Source of the DNA: Pseudomonadota bacterium
GTDB taxonomy: Bacteria > Bdellovibrionota_B > Oligoflexia > Oligoflexales > CAIYRB01
Assembly (NCBI GenBank): GCA_026390435.1
Contig: JAPLFY010000120.1
Span: 22,687 to 86,686, forward strand
Length of the DNA stretch: 64,000 nucleotides
Direction of reading: 5' to 3'
Shown: positions 34,552 through 44,425 of the stretch, piece after piece
How positions within the stretch are numbered: the stretch's first letter is position 1
Layout: each line of letters opens with the position of its first letter
The notes under the pieces: generated by a model
The model's input: the letters and a program-made list of their open reading frames with translations, nothing else
The model's database searches: none
Told to the model about the DNA's origin: nothing
Position numbers and translations under genes: made by a program

Positions 34552-37122
34552 ATGCCTGGTCAGCTCACTCAGTACCGAGTAGCCAAATTTGGCGGCACCT
34601 CTGTTAAAGATCACACTGCGATTGAGCACGTGGCAGCCATTGTGCAGGCTAACCCTAAGGGTCTAGTCGTGGTTTTATCAGCAATGGCAAAAGTCACAGA
34701 CCTTCTCTTAGGTGCCGCGCAATCAGCCGTCAGCGGTGGTTCGTTTACAACTGAACAAAAGACCTTTCGCGAGCGCCACAAACAGGCAACTGCAGCACTT
34801 ATTAAAAGCCAACAGAGGCGAAGCAGCATAGATGAACGCATCGATACTGCTGCCGATGAGCTCGGAGCCATTTGTCACAGCATCGCAACGCTGGGCGAAC
34901 ATACGCCGCGGATTTTAGATATGACAGCTGCTCGCGGCGAGCGCATGCTGGCACAAATATTCTGCGAAATCATGCAGGATCGAGGAATCGACGCAGTCTA
35001 TATCGATGCCACGCGACTGATTAAAGTCGAACGGCAGTACGGCTCACCTTTTCCAGATTTAGAAGCTTCGTCGAAGAACGTCGAGGATCTGATCATCCCG
35101 TGCCTTGAACGTGGGCAGTTAGTCATAGTTCCAGGCTTTATTGGCACAGGTAGTGACGGTGAACTGGTCACCCTAGGACGCGGTGGCTCAGATCTTTCGG
35201 CGACTGTTCTTGGCCATTGTCTAAAGGCCCGGGACGTGACCCTTTACAAAGAAGTCGACGGATTACTGACTGCCGACCCAAGACACGTGAAAGAGGCAAG
35301 AATAGTCCCTGAGCTACACTACCGCGAAGCTGCTGAACTAGCCTATTACGGCGCCAAAGTCCTGCATCCAAGAACGATCATTCCACTGCTCAAGCACCAA
35401 ATTCCACTTTCGGTCAGAAGTACCTTTAACCCCACCCAAGCAGGGACTCGGATCGCCGGAGATGTGCCGCCAGGTGCCTTTCCAGTGAAGGCTCTAACGG
35501 CAATCGTCGAGCAGTCCCTGATCGCCATCGAGGGTAAAGGTATGATGGGAGTGCCCGGAATTGCCGCCCGCACTTTTAGCGCCCTTGCCCAGGCTGGAAT
35601 CTCTGTATCAGTCATTAGCCAGGCCTCTTCGGAGGCAAATATTTGCTTTATAGTTCCGAGTGGAGAAGCACGGGCAGCTGTCCGTTCCTTGAGAGAGACA
35701 TTTCGTTACGAGATCGATCACAAGTTAATTGATGATGTGCGCGCGACAGAGAATCAGGCTGTACTAGCAGTTGTCGGACTAGGCATGCAAGGAACACCGG
35801 GAATTGCGGCGCGGGTATTTGCCGCATTGGCACGGGCCGATGCGAATGTGGAGGCAATCGCCCAAGGCAGCTCCGAACTCAATATCTCAGTTGTCATCGG
35901 CGAAGATCGCGTACCCGCCGCGCTCGCAAGCTTGCACCGAGAATTTAGGCTCGAGAAGCTTCGGGCAATGCCACCGCAGGCGGATGGCGACGTCCACCTG
36001 GCAATCTTCGGCGTCGGTCAAATTGGTCGCACGCTGCTCCGGCAAGTTACAGCTCAAGAAGCATATTTTCGCGACAAAATGAAGCTTAACCTTAACTGCA
36101 TCGGTCTCATTGACACGTCCGGAGTTTTAGCTCGCGAGAGTGGCTTTACTCGGCGCGAAGTCGATGACCTTTTAATTCTGAAAGACCGTGGCATCCGGAT
36201 CAGAGGCGATACCCACAAAAAGCGCCTGAGCCAAACTGAGCTAGCCGCAGAGCTGCAAAGTAAATTCTGGCAGCTGCCAGTTAAGAAGGGGGTATTTGTC
36301 GACCTTACCGCCGACGACAGCGCCCCGATCATTCTCGATGCGCTTCATGCTGGTTGGCACGTTGCGCTCGCGAATAAAAAGCCGCTAGCGGTCAAGCAAG
36401 AACAATTCGATGAATTGTTTGCTGTAGCCGCAGCTAAGGGAGTACAGCTGCGCTATGAAGCAACCGTTGGCGCCGGGCTCCCAGTCCTAGATACCATCAC
36501 TAAACTCAAAGAAGCTGGCGACGAAATAAAGACCATCCTTGGCTGCTTTTCCGGCACCCTTGGTTACCTCATGACCGAGATGGAGCATGGCGCGAGCTTT
36601 TCCGATGCAGTACGTAGGGCCCATTCTCTCGGCTACACGGAACCGGATCCGCGCGAAGATTTGAGCGGTATGGACGTCGCCCGAAAGTCACTCATCTTAG
36701 CCCGGACCCTTGGCATGCGCCTTGACATCAGTGATATTCGCGTCGAGCCACTCTTCCCAGCTGAACTCAGTCACGCTGATCCGCAACAATTTCTCGACAA
36801 TTTGCGCAAACTTGACGACGAATGGGAAAATCGACTGAGCCAAGCAAAAGCGCAGCAAAAGACTATACGATTTGTGGCTCGAATCAGCCGTGAGCAGGTG
36901 ACGGTTGGTTGTGAAGAGGTTGACATCACCTCTCCACTTGGGCGGTTACAAGGTACCGATAATCAAGTCGCTATCACAACTCGTCGCTACGCCCAAAACC
37001 CGCTGATAGTCAGCGGCCCTGGAGCCGGTGCTGAAGTGACAGCCGCGGGCGTACTGAACGACATTTTAGCAATAGCCCTAGCTTTAGATATTGAAACTCG
37101 CATACCTAGCCACAGGAAGTGA
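34552..37122 (+). CDS. thrA: Bifunctional aspartate kinase / homoserine dehydrogenase
   Basis: The protein has 856 residues and carries the first and third steps of the aspartate pathway to homoserine. The kinase opens with YRVAKFGGTSVKD and has TLGRGGSDLSAT and GA-KVLHPRT-type motifs. Two ACT domains follow (about 325-475, with GVPGIAARTFSALAQAGISV and GTPGIAARVFAALARA). The homoserine dehydrogenase has the NAD(P) motif LAIFGVGQIGRT (about 482-493), ANKKPLA, and GCFSGTLGYL and LSGMDVARK. The fused order is that of Escherichia coli ThrA. ATG at 34552 follows AAAGGA. It leads a tight operon with the kinase and synthase genes; ACT domains imply feedback by threonine. Confidence 0.96.
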   Translation: MPGQLTQYRVAKFGGTSVKDHTAIEHVAAIVQANPKGLVVVLSAMAKVTDLLLGAAQSAVSGGSFTTEQKTFRERHKQATAALIKSQQRRSSIDERIDTAADELGAICHSIATLGEHTPRILDMTAARGERMLAQIFCEIMQDRGIDAVYIDATRLIKVERQYGSPFPDLEASSKNVEDLIIPCLERGQLVIVPGFIGTGSDGELVTLGRGGSDLSATVLGHCLKARDVTLYKEVDGLLTADPRHVKEARIVPELHYREAAELAYYGAKVLHPRTIIPLLKHQIPLSVRSTFNPTQAGTRIAGDVPPGAFPVKALTAIVEQSLIAIEGKGMMGVPGIAARTFSALAQAGISVSVISQASSEANICFIVPSGEARAAVRSLRETFRYEIDHKLIDDVRATENQAVLAVVGLGMQGTPGIAARVFAALARADANVEAIAQGSSELNISVVIGEDRVPAALASLHREFRLEKLRAMPPQADGDVHLAIFGVGQIGRTLLRQVTAQEAYFRDKMKLNLNCIGLIDTSGVLARESGFTRREVDDLLILKDRGIRIRGDTHKKRLSQTELAAELQSKFWQLPVKKGVFVDLTADDSAPIILDALHAGWHVALANKKPLAVKQEQFDELFAVAAAKGVQLRYEATVGAGLPVLDTITKLKEAGDEIKTILGCFSGTLGYLMTEMEHGASFSDAVRRAHSLGYTEPDPREDLSGMDVARKSLILARTLGMRLDISDIRVEPLFPAELSHADPQQFLDNLRKLDDEWENRLSQAKAQQKTIRFVARISREQVTVGCEEVDITSPLGRLQGTDNQVAITTRRYAQNPLIVSGPGAGAEVTAAGVLNDILAIALALDIETRIPSHRK

Positions 37123-37129
37123 GACCCTT

Positions 37130-38050
37130 ATGTCGTCCTCTGTAACTGTCTTTGTCCCCGGAAGCATTGGTAACGTTGGCCCCGGCTTTGACGTCCTCGG
37201 CCTCGCTATCGACGGTATCGGTGACCGCATCACGGTCGAATTAGTCGACGGCCCTAGTCGTGTCGCCGCTGTCACTGGACGCGACGCCGCCGATGTTCCT
37301 TTGGTTGCTGATCATAATTGCTGCAATGTTGCAGCAAACTCATTATTGCTGCGGCTGGGTGATCCCCGGCAGGCAGTGGTTACGATTGACCGCGGCCTAC
37401 CCTTAGCTGGTGGCCTCGGTGCTAGCGCTGCGGCTAGTGTAGGTGGTGCCTACGCAGCTGCTCTGGCAACGGGACGCGACGTTCCGATCACAACTATTCT
37501 AACGGCGGCACTTGATGGAGAAGACGTCGTGTCCAGCCGCCACCTAGACAACATTGCACCGAGCCTCCTGGGCGGACTTACGATTGCACGCGGCACTGAG
37601 CCTGCTGAAGCTGTGCGGCTACCAATCAAAGGCGAATGGTGGGTGGCCGTAGTTAGTCCAGCAGTGCGCTTAACGACAAAGAAAGCGCGCTCTGTATTGC
37701 CACAACTTGTTACCCAGGCAGATTTTGTGAAGCAAATGTCTAACACTGCTAGTCTAGTCGCCGCATTCATGACGGGTGATCACGACTTGGCAAGCCGCTC
37801 ACTGGTCGACATCTACGCCGAACCACGGCGCGCTTCACTCATCGGATCCTTCTTCGCCGTTAAACAGGCTGCCCTGAATGCCGGAGCCCTTGGCTGCACG
37901 ATCAGCGGCGCCGGTCCAAGCGTCTTTGCCCTGACTAGCGACGAAAATATAGCTATCAAGGCTGCAAAAGATATGCAGGCTGCTTTTTGGCCACTAGAGG
38001 CGCAATTCCACATTGGACGCGTCGCCGACAAGGGAGCCCATCGTATATGA
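37130..38050 (+). CDS. thrB: Homoserine kinase (GHMP family)
   Basis: The protein has 306 residues. It phosphorylates homoserine. The GHMP motifs are PGSIGNVGPGFDVLGLA at the N-terminus, GLPLAGGLGASAAASVGGAYAA (quoted here only as its core GGLGASAAAS) for the phosphate loop, and the late CTISGAGPSVFAL. ATG at 37130 lies seven bases after the thrA stop and has AGGAAGTGAG; the frame runs back to 37091, which would overlap thrA and is rejected. Its stop overlaps the start of thrC (ATGA). Confidence 0.95.
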   Translation: MSSSVTVFVPGSIGNVGPGFDVLGLAIDGIGDRITVELVDGPSRVAAVTGRDAADVPLVADHNCCNVAANSLLLRLGDPRQAVVTIDRGLPLAGGLGASAAASVGGAYAAALATGRDVPITTILTAALDGEDVVSSRHLDNIAPSLLGGLTIARGTEPAEAVRLPIKGEWWVAVVSPAVRLTTKKARSVLPQLVTQADFVKQMSNTASLVAAFMTGDHDLASRSLVDIYAEPRRASLIGSFFAVKQAALNAGALGCTISGAGPSVFALTSDENIAIKAAKDMQAAFWPLEAQFHIGRVADKGAHRI

Positions 38051-39345
38051 GTAGCCAGGAGACCGCTAAAACTGGCTCACAACAGGCACCAACCGTCGCG
38101 AACAGTGCGGGGGAATGGCTGCAGTGCATCAGCTGTACTGCTGCCTACTCAGTTGAGATGGTTCGCTATCACTGTGACTGCGGTGCCCTACTAACAGTCG
38201 CACGGCGACAACCTTGGTATGAACGCCTCACTCCAGAGATTCTGCTCGCTCGCCAAAACAGCTCCGATCCACTCGATCAAAGTGGAGTCTGGTCCTTCCG
38301 GGAAGCCATCGTGAGCCTGCCCAGGCAATCGATAGTCACGCACCCAGAGGGACGCACACGACTTTATTCCCGCTCCAGCTTATCCACCTATGCAGGAGTT
38401 GAACGCCTGACCTTCAAACATGAAGGCGAAAATCCAACGGGATCCTTCAAGGACCGTGGCATGACGGTCGCCGTTTCGCAGGCTAAACACTTGGGTCTAA
38501 AAGCTGTCGCTTGTGCTTCTACCGGTAATACGAGTGCATCGTTGGCTGCGTATGCTGCCCATGCTGGCATGCGAGCTGTAGTCTTTCTCCCAGCCGGCAA
38601 GATCTCGACCAGTAAACTTGCACAAGCACTCGGCTACGGCGCTATCTGCCTTGCGGTCGAGGGTGACTTTGATGCCGCTATGACTTTAGTACAAGAATCA
38701 GCGGATAAATTAGGTCTTTACTTAGTGAACTCATTAAATCCTATGCGCCTTGAAGGGCAAAAGACCATCATCTTCGAAATGCTGATGCAACGCGGTTTCA
38801 AGGCTCCTGATTGGATTGTCGTTCCGGCTGGCAACTTAGGGAACACAAGTGCCTTCGGTAAAGCGCTGCTAGAGGCACACGCTGCAGGATGGATTGACCG
38901 CCTACCGCGACTAGCCTCGATACAGGCAAGTGGTGCAAACCCGTTCTATCTAAGTTACGTCGATGCTTTTCAGTCTGCCCATACGGTCAAGGCACACACC
39001 GTCGCGACCGCTATTCAAATTGGTGCACCAGTGAACTATAGCAAAGCAAAAGCTGTGATAACCGCTACCAACGGAATCGTCGCACAAGTTAGCGATGCGG
39101 AGATTATGCGCGCCAAGGCTGCAATTGACCAGTCTGGCATTGGTTGTGAGCCCGCAAGCGCCGCCACCTTGGCCGGTGTCCAGCAGCTTAGGCAGCAAGG
39201 AATTATCCAGCCCAGCGACGACGTAGTCTGCGTCCTGACAGGCAACATGCTGAAAGATCCGGAGGCTGTCCTGGCAGCTACAAACAACAAGGTAAGGCCG
39301 ATCGCGGCTAGCTTGGCAGCAGTCGAAGCAGCTTTAAAAGGTTAG
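38047..39345 (+). CDS. thrC: Threonine synthase
   Basis: The protein has 432 residues and makes threonine from O-phosphohomoserine. It starts at ATG 38047, overlapping thrB by 4 bp. The N-terminus has a zinc-ribbon-like block (LQCISC and CDCG). The PLP lysine lies in ENPTGSFKDRGM, CASTGNTSAS is the phosphate-binding loop, and VVPAGNLGNTSAFG is family-typical. Length and the N-terminal ribbon are those of the shorter threonine synthases of archaea, actinobacteria and myxobacteria, not of the longer enterobacterial enzyme. Confidence 0.95.
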   Translation: MSSQETAKTGSQQAPTVANSAGEWLQCISCTAAYSVEMVRYHCDCGALLTVARRQPWYERLTPEILLARQNSSDPLDQSGVWSFREAIVSLPRQSIVTHPEGRTRLYSRSSLSTYAGVERLTFKHEGENPTGSFKDRGMTVAVSQAKHLGLKAVACASTGNTSASLAAYAAHAGMRAVVFLPAGKISTSKLAQALGYGAICLAVEGDFDAAMTLVQESADKLGLYLVNSLNPMRLEGQKTIIFEMLMQRGFKAPDWIVVPAGNLGNTSAFGKALLEAHAAGWIDRLPRLASIQASGANPFYLSYVDAFQSAHTVKAHTVATAIQIGAPVNYSKAKAVITATNGIVAQVSDAEIMRAKAAIDQSGIGCEPASAATLAGVQQLRQQGIIQPSDDVVCVLTGNMLKDPEAVLAATNNKVRPIAASLAAVEAALKG

Positions 39346-39487
39346 CCTAAAGCTAAAAAAGCGAAAATTAATTAATCATTTAAGCAAGTTTTTTATCACC
39401 CTCGTCTCGACAGACTAAGCTCACTCAGCTAATTAACCGATTGGTATTAAGCGGAAGTAGAGTCCTAAGGTCGAGGGTGTCTGGACG

Positions 39488-40762
39488 ATGACTTTTTTGA
39501 TGCGAGTACTAAATTCGCGCTGGAACTGCGTAAGCCTCACGCTGGTTCTGGCATTGCTCGTTGTCAATTTATGGTCGTCACCGGCTAGCGCCGAGAATGA
39601 ACTGGAGCCATTTGCGGTCACTATTCACGGCCATGAACGCACTCATACGGAATATATTGAAAAGCTGGTGCGCGATTGTCTTTCCGGCGCAGCCTACCCG
39701 CAGCAGCCGGGGTACCTCGATATCTACATGCGGCAGTGCCTCATCAACAGCAAGCTGTTCGAGAAGATTAAGATCCAATTTTCAGCCAAGACGATTGATG
39801 TCGAAGTCCAGGAACGATGGACTTTGATCCCGATACCTTATTTACAGGTGAATACGGGTAATTCGCGACAAATTGGTTTGATCGTGATCGAGACCAACTT
39901 CCGTGGTAACGGGAAAATTCTGGCTGGTGGCGCGTCGCTGTCAAATGTTGGTGCGAGCTACTTCGGTTACTACCAGGATCCAGCTATAAACTACTCCAAC
40001 TGGCGTGGCGATATTCTCGCTGATCATGTCAATCAGGCACTTCGCCTTTACCGCCAACGCAATATTGTAGACAGCTTTATGGAGTCCACCAACGGCCTGC
40101 TGGCTGGGGGTGGCTATAAAATGAGCGACCTAATTGTCAGCACTCACCTAGGCACGCGACAACGCAAATTTACCTCTATAAATAACTTCGAGCCCCCCAA
40201 GAATCAGCGTTTCGGATACCTGAATATGCTCGCTGAGTATTCCAATAAAGACTTTCACTTTTACGGCAATCACGGTGTTTCGTTGAAAATAAATGCGACT
40301 AAGCAACTAGTGCGGAACGATCAAATTCCAACCGCCGCAAATGCTGACTTTGCCTTTAGCTTTGAAAGAATCGTAATAAAACACGCGCTGCAAGTACAAG
40401 TGGTGGGCGGCAAGCTCAATGGCGGAGCCCGCGAAGATGCCTACCGACTAGGCGGCGCAAAGGGGTTCCGCGGCATCGAGCGTGTGGGGCTTTGGGCTGA
40501 CCGCTACCAAGTCATAGCTCTCGATTACCAGATCCCAGTGGAGTCGTTTCCTGCCGGTACAGTCACCGTGGGTCCTTTTAATGACTATGGCATCGTCCAT
40601 ACGGCCGGCCCCAATGGCTATGCGACCCACTATGACTCATTCGGAATTGCGACCTACTTTTTCCTGACCGCAATCGCGCTGCCGGGGATTGGGATCGAGG
40701 TTGGCATCAACAGACAGTTCCAAGGCCCATTCGCCAACCTAACGATAGGCTTGTCTATCTAG
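39488..40762 (+). CDS. Small Omp85-family outer-membrane protein
   Basis: The protein has 424 residues. A long signal peptide ends near residue 35 (SPASA). One POTRA-like domain follows (about 40-115: FAVTIHGHERTHTEYI to VQERWTLIPIP), and the rest is a barrel with the Omp85 motif GGAKGFRGIE (in the position of the RGF loop that contacts the barrel lumen) and a C-terminal strand ANLTIGLSI. A single POTRA makes it much shorter than BamA and nearer to TpsB or patatin-type relatives; no passenger gene is adjacent. It follows the threonine operon after 142 bp but has its own space for a promoter. Confidence 0.8.
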   Translation: MTFLMRVLNSRWNCVSLTLVLALLVVNLWSSPASAENELEPFAVTIHGHERTHTEYIEKLVRDCLSGAAYPQQPGYLDIYMRQCLINSKLFEKIKIQFSAKTIDVEVQERWTLIPIPYLQVNTGNSRQIGLIVIETNFRGNGKILAGGASLSNVGASYFGYYQDPAINYSNWRGDILADHVNQALRLYRQRNIVDSFMESTNGLLAGGGYKMSDLIVSTHLGTRQRKFTSINNFEPPKNQRFGYLNMLAEYSNKDFHFYGNHGVSLKINATKQLVRNDQIPTAANADFAFSFERIVIKHALQVQVVGGKLNGGAREDAYRLGGAKGFRGIERVGLWADRYQVIALDYQIPVESFPAGTVTVGPFNDYGIVHTAGPNGYATHYDSFGIATYFFLTAIALPGIGIEVGINRQFQGPFANLTIGLSI

Positions 40763-40852
40763 GCGATCTGGTGGCGGCGCCCCCGCTACGACCTATGTTA
40801 GCCATAGCGAAGGCACAACCAACTTAGTGAAAGACTAGTAAAAGACTACAGA

Positions 40853-42754
40853 TTAACCAGCCACCCTGGTGGCACCTTCTGGAGCTTCTGCCCTGTAGGC
40901 ATCCAGACGCCCTTGCAGCACGGAATCTTCTTCCTCAATCTCAAGCTTGAGCTGATTCAGCCGTGGCCAGGATTTATTGAGGAAACGCTCAGCATAGATC
41001 GCACGCGATGGATCATCTTCGGCATCCCACACTAGACACTGAGCTAGACTGACCAGTGACTTGATCTCGCAAATACGCTCAGCGTGAAGCAGTGCAGGGC
41101 CAACATTTTCAAATTTGATCAGGTCACGGCTCAACAGCTTAACCATGCGCATGAGATCTGTAGGCTTAGCCTCAGAAATCGTCGACCGGACGTTGGTCTT
41201 CAGCAGGCGCAGCAGCAAGGACATGATTGCACCGCTTTGCAACTGCTTAGCGCGGTACAGCTTCTTCCTCAAACCATCACCAGGGCGCAACGCCTGAACG
41301 CGAAGACCCAGAGCTGTTTCGACAAACTTACCCGGCGCCCGAATCACGTCTTTTAGGGTATCTTTGACGCACATCAGAGCCTGGATATGCGATGTGCCTT
41401 CGTAAATCGCGAGAATCGGCGTCTCACGCAACCACCACTCAGCCTTGTACTCACGGGTATAACCATAGCCACCGTGCAGAGCCAGGCAGTCCTGGGACAT
41501 CTTGATGGCGCGCTCGGCGCCGTACCACTTGATCAGCGGTGTCCACTTACGAACGCGCTTGCGAGCTAGCCCGGCCTTACGCTCTAACTCGTGCTTACGC
41601 TCCTCAGTCAGAGTCTTATCACCCAGTAACTTCTCGCACTGATATAGAACGGACTGGTTATAAGCGGCTTGATAACAAAGACTTCGTAGGGCCCTCGTAT
41701 CGACCTCCATGTCCAGCAGCTTCTCGGCCACCATCTCATGATGAGCAATCGGCACACCCCATGCCTTACGTTGGCTACAGTAATCTGCCGAAAGACGATA
41801 TATGGCCTCCATGTTGCCGAGGGCCTGAAAGCCCACCGCGATCCGAGCATCGTTCATCAAGTGGAGCATATGCTGAAAGCCCTTGCCGTTCTCGCCCAGC
41901 AAGTAAGCTACCGACCCGTCAAAGTTGATTTCGCAGGTGGCAGAGCCATGTAGCCCTAGCTTTTCCTCAATTTTGTTGACGGTGTAGTTGAACTCAACCT
42001 TAGAGTCCTCTTGGCCATCGAGGCGGAAGGGAGGCTTGCGCAGACAAAGGAACATGTTGAGGTTGTTGAGACCCTTGACGCCTTTGCCATTCATCGCCAG
42101 CACTAGACAGACTTGGCTACAACCGTTGGAAATAAAGCGTTTTGACCCATAAAGCTTCCAAGTGCCATCGGGCTGCTTCTCGCCGTAAGCACGCAGAGAG
42201 CCCAAGTCACTCCCGGCATCCGCCTCAGTCAAACCCATGCTACCAGACCATTCGCCCGAGACGATGCGCGGAACGACGAAGTCCTTAATTTCTTCGCTGC
42301 CGAATTTTTCGACAATGGCAGAGATGCCACCAAACCAAACGATATTCAGACCCGTGGACGGACAGGCCCGCATGATCACTTCGTTGGCACAGGCTTCGAC
42401 CAAGAATGGCAGCCCCATCCCGCCGTACTTAGGCTGGGCTCCGAGACTTGCTGCACCTAATTGCAGCAATTTTTGCACATTTTCTACGATAGTCGGAGGC
42501 AGAACCACATCGCCATCTTTCAGATAGATGGGCTCTTTCTCTACCTTCGCGGCGTTTGGTGCCAATTCTGTACCGCAGAGCTCGCCTAAAGACTCCAGCG
42601 AGGTGAGGATCAGATCCCGGTACTCATCGGCCGTGGTGCATCCTGAAATCTCGCGGTCCTCATCGGTGAGACCGGCAAAGAGTTCATTGAAATCGATCCG
42701 ACGGGTTAAGTGATACCGAATGTCGGGGGTGTCGGTAACAAAATTTGCCTTCAT
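40853..42754 (-). CDS. Acyl-CoA dehydrogenase, long form with C-terminal extension
   Basis: The protein has about 633 residues and probably oxidises acyl-CoA in fatty-acid breakdown. Typical motifs: MGLTEADAGSDLGSL near 195, SKRFISNG, GSATCEINFDG, RIAVGFQALG, and ALHGGYGYTREY; the catalytic Glu is in IYEGTSHIQ. The N-terminal 70 residues and the C-terminal 130 extend beyond the 380-residue core, as in the larger FadE-like enzymes. I prefer the second ATG (42754) with AGG eight bases upstream; the first is at 42760. No electron-transfer flavoprotein gene is adjacent. Confidence 0.9.
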   Translation of the reverse strand: MKANFVTDTPDIRYHLTRRIDFNELFAGLTDEDREISGCTTADEYRDLILTSLESLGELCGTELAPNAAKVEKEPIYLKDGDVVLPPTIVENVQKLLQLGAASLGAQPKYGGMGLPFLVEACANEVIMRACPSTGLNIVWFGGISAIVEKFGSEEIKDFVVPRIVSGEWSGSMGLTEADAGSDLGSLRAYGEKQPDGTWKLYGSKRFISNGCSQVCLVLAMNGKGVKGLNNLNMFLCLRKPPFRLDGQEDSKVEFNYTVNKIEEKLGLHGSATCEINFDGSVAYLLGENGKGFQHMLHLMNDARIAVGFQALGNMEAIYRLSADYCSQRKAWGVPIAHHEMVAEKLLDMEVDTRALRSLCYQAAYNQSVLYQCEKLLGDKTLTEERKHELERKAGLARKRVRKWTPLIKWYGAERAIKMSQDCLALHGGYGYTREYKAEWWLRETPILAIYEGTSHIQALMCVKDTLKDVIRAPGKFVETALGLRVQALRPGDGLRKKLYRAKQLQSGAIMSLLLRLLKTNVRSTISEAKPTDLMRMVKLLSRDLIKFENVGPALLHAERICEIKSLVSLAQCLVWDAEDDPSRAIYAERFLNKSWPRLNQLKLEIEEEDSVLQGRLDAYRAEAPEGATRVAG

Positions 42755-42789
42755 CTGCATGGCCTAATTACCCCATGTTTATGCGGTTC

Positions 42790-42808
42790 GCGCGCCGAAG
42801 GTGCGCGC
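42790..42808. other. GC-rich hairpin upstream of the acyl-CoA dehydrogenase gene
   Basis: GCGCGC and GCGCGC pair around 7 bp, 36 bp upstream of the start codon on the minus strand. On the plus strand it is followed by TTTCTC. It could be a leader hairpin or a plus-strand stop signal; no plus-strand gene leads to it. Confidence 0.3.
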
Positions 42809-42905
42809 TTTCTCATAATGTCCATATCCAGCATACGCCCCTAGGGGGACAAAGATCAGCTTTTTTTCTTTGCTGTCCACCACCCGTTTGCTGTTTAATC
42901 GAGGT

Positions 42906-43514
42906 ATGTTAATCGCAAAATCACTTTGGCTCTTATATGTAGCGACAGCTTTCGCCATGCCACCGGAGTATCAGGTGAACGCGCGAGAGGGCTGCAGACA
43001 GGCTATTGCCGGAGCCTACCTCGCCGCCTATGACGAGCATGAGCGAGCAATTAATTACATTGTAACGCTCAAAGAACAGATCACAGCACTTAAGGTCGCG
43101 TCTGCAAAGGCGCAGGCTCAAGCCAAAATTGCGGCCGCCGCTCTGGCCGAGCACTCCTATGACGTAGAAACAGCCAGGCGCAATGATGATGCTGCATCTG
43201 CCGCCCGGGTCATGGAGTCGCAACTGAAGGAATACCGCACGCTACTGGATGAAGCACAGCACAAGGTGCCCGAAGTAGCCGCTCGTGAAAAGAAATTGCG
43301 CGATCACGTTGTTAAAGTATTCAACATCGAACGAGCCGATGATGCCACCAGAGGTGGCTACCCATTTAGATTAAACTACCGCAGTACCTGTCCCAAGTAT
43401 CGAGCCCTCTGTCCTTTACCGGAAAAAGAGCGCGAACATCTGATTGAGATTAAGATTGACGGTGCCGTGCCGGAAGAGTGCCAAAAGTATGCGGGGCAGT
43501 CGAAGCTTAGGTGA
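42906..43514 (+). CDS. Exported coiled-coil protein of unknown function
   Basis: The protein has about 202 residues. A short signal peptide (SLWLLYVATAFA) is followed by a long helical, Ala/Glu/Lys-rich region (about 30-135) with heptad spacing and then a Cys-bearing tail of about 60 residues (STCPKYRALCPLP and EECQKY). The last four cysteines suggest disulfides. ATG at 42906 is preferred; the frame is open to TTG at 42870. It is divergent from the acyl-CoA dehydrogenase gene. No family recognised. Confidence 0.6.
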   Translation: MLIAKSLWLLYVATAFAMPPEYQVNAREGCRQAIAGAYLAAYDEHERAINYIVTLKEQITALKVASAKAQAQAKIAAAALAEHSYDVETARRNDDAASAARVMESQLKEYRTLLDEAQHKVPEVAAREKKLRDHVVKVFNIERADDATRGGYPFRLNYRSTCPKYRALCPLPEKEREHLIEIKIDGAVPEECQKYAGQSKLR

Positions 43515-43657
43515 CCAAATACTTTTAGATTTCTCATGCCCGATTAACAAGTATAGTTGCGGGCCAGTGCCTATAGGTTAAACAGCCTCGTGCACCGTGA
43601 TCCTTTACGGTCAATAGCCAATTTGCTAAGATTCTCGGAGTTAATAAAGGATGATCA

Positions 43658-44074
43658 GTGAACCTAGACCCCGTAAAAACCAAGCAGCTCGTTGATTATT
43701 GGCTGAGAGGTTCTCTCGAGGATCTCAACGGCGCGAAAGAGATTGTAGATCACACGAGCCGCTATGCGAGTGGGCTATTTTTCGCTCATCTCTGTTTAGA
43801 GAAAGTATTGAAGGCGCTGTACTGTCAAAAAACTTCTCAACATGCACCCTATACACACAATCTGCTGGCTTTGGTAGAAAAGACGGGATTGCAACTTTCA
43901 GAGGCTGATATCCAGCTGTTGGCAGAGATCAACGAATTCAATTTAGAAGCTCGTTATCCTGATGAAAAATTTACAATTTATCAGCGAGCGAGCAAAGACG
44001 TAGCATCTGCTTACCTACGCGATGTGGAGAGGATTCATTCTTGGATATTGCAGCAATTAAGCAACTCGCCATAG
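43658..44074 (+). CDS. HEPN-domain protein of a HEPN/MNT pair
   Basis: The protein has 138 residues and is four-helical. The family core is GLFFAHLCLEKVLKALY, with the EKxLKA motif, preceded by R, and the later LEARYP segment that carries the Arg of the HEPN active site region. Many HEPN proteins are RNases held in check by an MNT nucleotidyltransferase that AMPylates them. GTG at 43658 follows AAAGGA. The next gene overlaps it by 34 bp, the usual arrangement of a two-gene toxin-antitoxin unit. Toxicity is inferred from the family. Confidence 0.85.
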   Translation: MNLDPVKTKQLVDYWLRGSLEDLNGAKEIVDHTSRYASGLFFAHLCLEKVLKALYCQKTSQHAPYTHNLLALVEKTGLQLSEADIQLLAEINEFNLEARYPDEKFTIYQRASKDVASAYLRDVERIHSWILQQLSNSP

Positions 44075-44361
44075 AGCTCCGTGCGCGTCTGCGAGAGCAT
44101 CAGATACCAACGGATTGTGTGATTCTCTTTGGTTCGCAGGCGAGGAAGCAAGCCCATGCGCAGAGCGACATAGATTTCGCCGTTATCTCGCGAGCCTTTG
44201 GTCGCGATAGGTTCGCTGAAGGCGCACTCCTGAACCGCCTAGCAGTCAAAGTCCATCCCGATATCGAAGCTATTCCCATCGGCTTGAAAGATTTCCTCAA
44301 CCCTATCGCTCTCTCTCCCATTCTGCATGAATTAAAGACGACAGGGACGGTCTTGCTCTGA
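44041..44361 (+). CDS. MNT-type nucleotidyltransferase of a HEPN/MNT pair
   Basis: The protein has 106 residues. It carries the minimal nucleotidyltransferase signature LFGSQARKQAHAQSDIDFAV, in which GS and the DxD pair bind NTP and metal. TTG at 44041 has GAGAGG eight bases upstream, lying inside the HEPN gene. In characterised pairs this subunit adds AMP to a tyrosine of the HEPN toxin and neutralises it. No other gene joins the unit. Confidence 0.87.
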   Translation: MDIAAIKQLAIELRARLREHQIPTDCVILFGSQARKQAHAQSDIDFAVISRAFGRDRFAEGALLNRLAVKVHPDIEAIPIGLKDFLNPIALSPILHELKTTGTVLL

Positions 44362-44382
44362 TGGAGTTAGCGGCTACCCGGT

Positions 44383-44401
44383 TAAAAAAACGGGAGTACA
44401 T
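44383..44401. repeat. 19-bp direct repeat, copy 1
   Basis: TAAAAAAACGGGAGTACAT is identical to 47434-47452 and in the same orientation. The second copy is the start of the second DUF4143 ATPase gene, read on the minus strand as Met-Tyr-Ser-Arg-Phe-Phe. This copy could therefore be the remains of a lost gene start, or a shared operator. Confidence 0.6.
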
Positions 44402-44425
44402 TTGCTATTTAGCCAGCAATATTCA

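Noticed and set aside
37091..37129. Earlier start of homoserine kinase
   Set aside because: It overlaps thrA and the family begins at the PGSIGNVGPG region a few residues after 37130.
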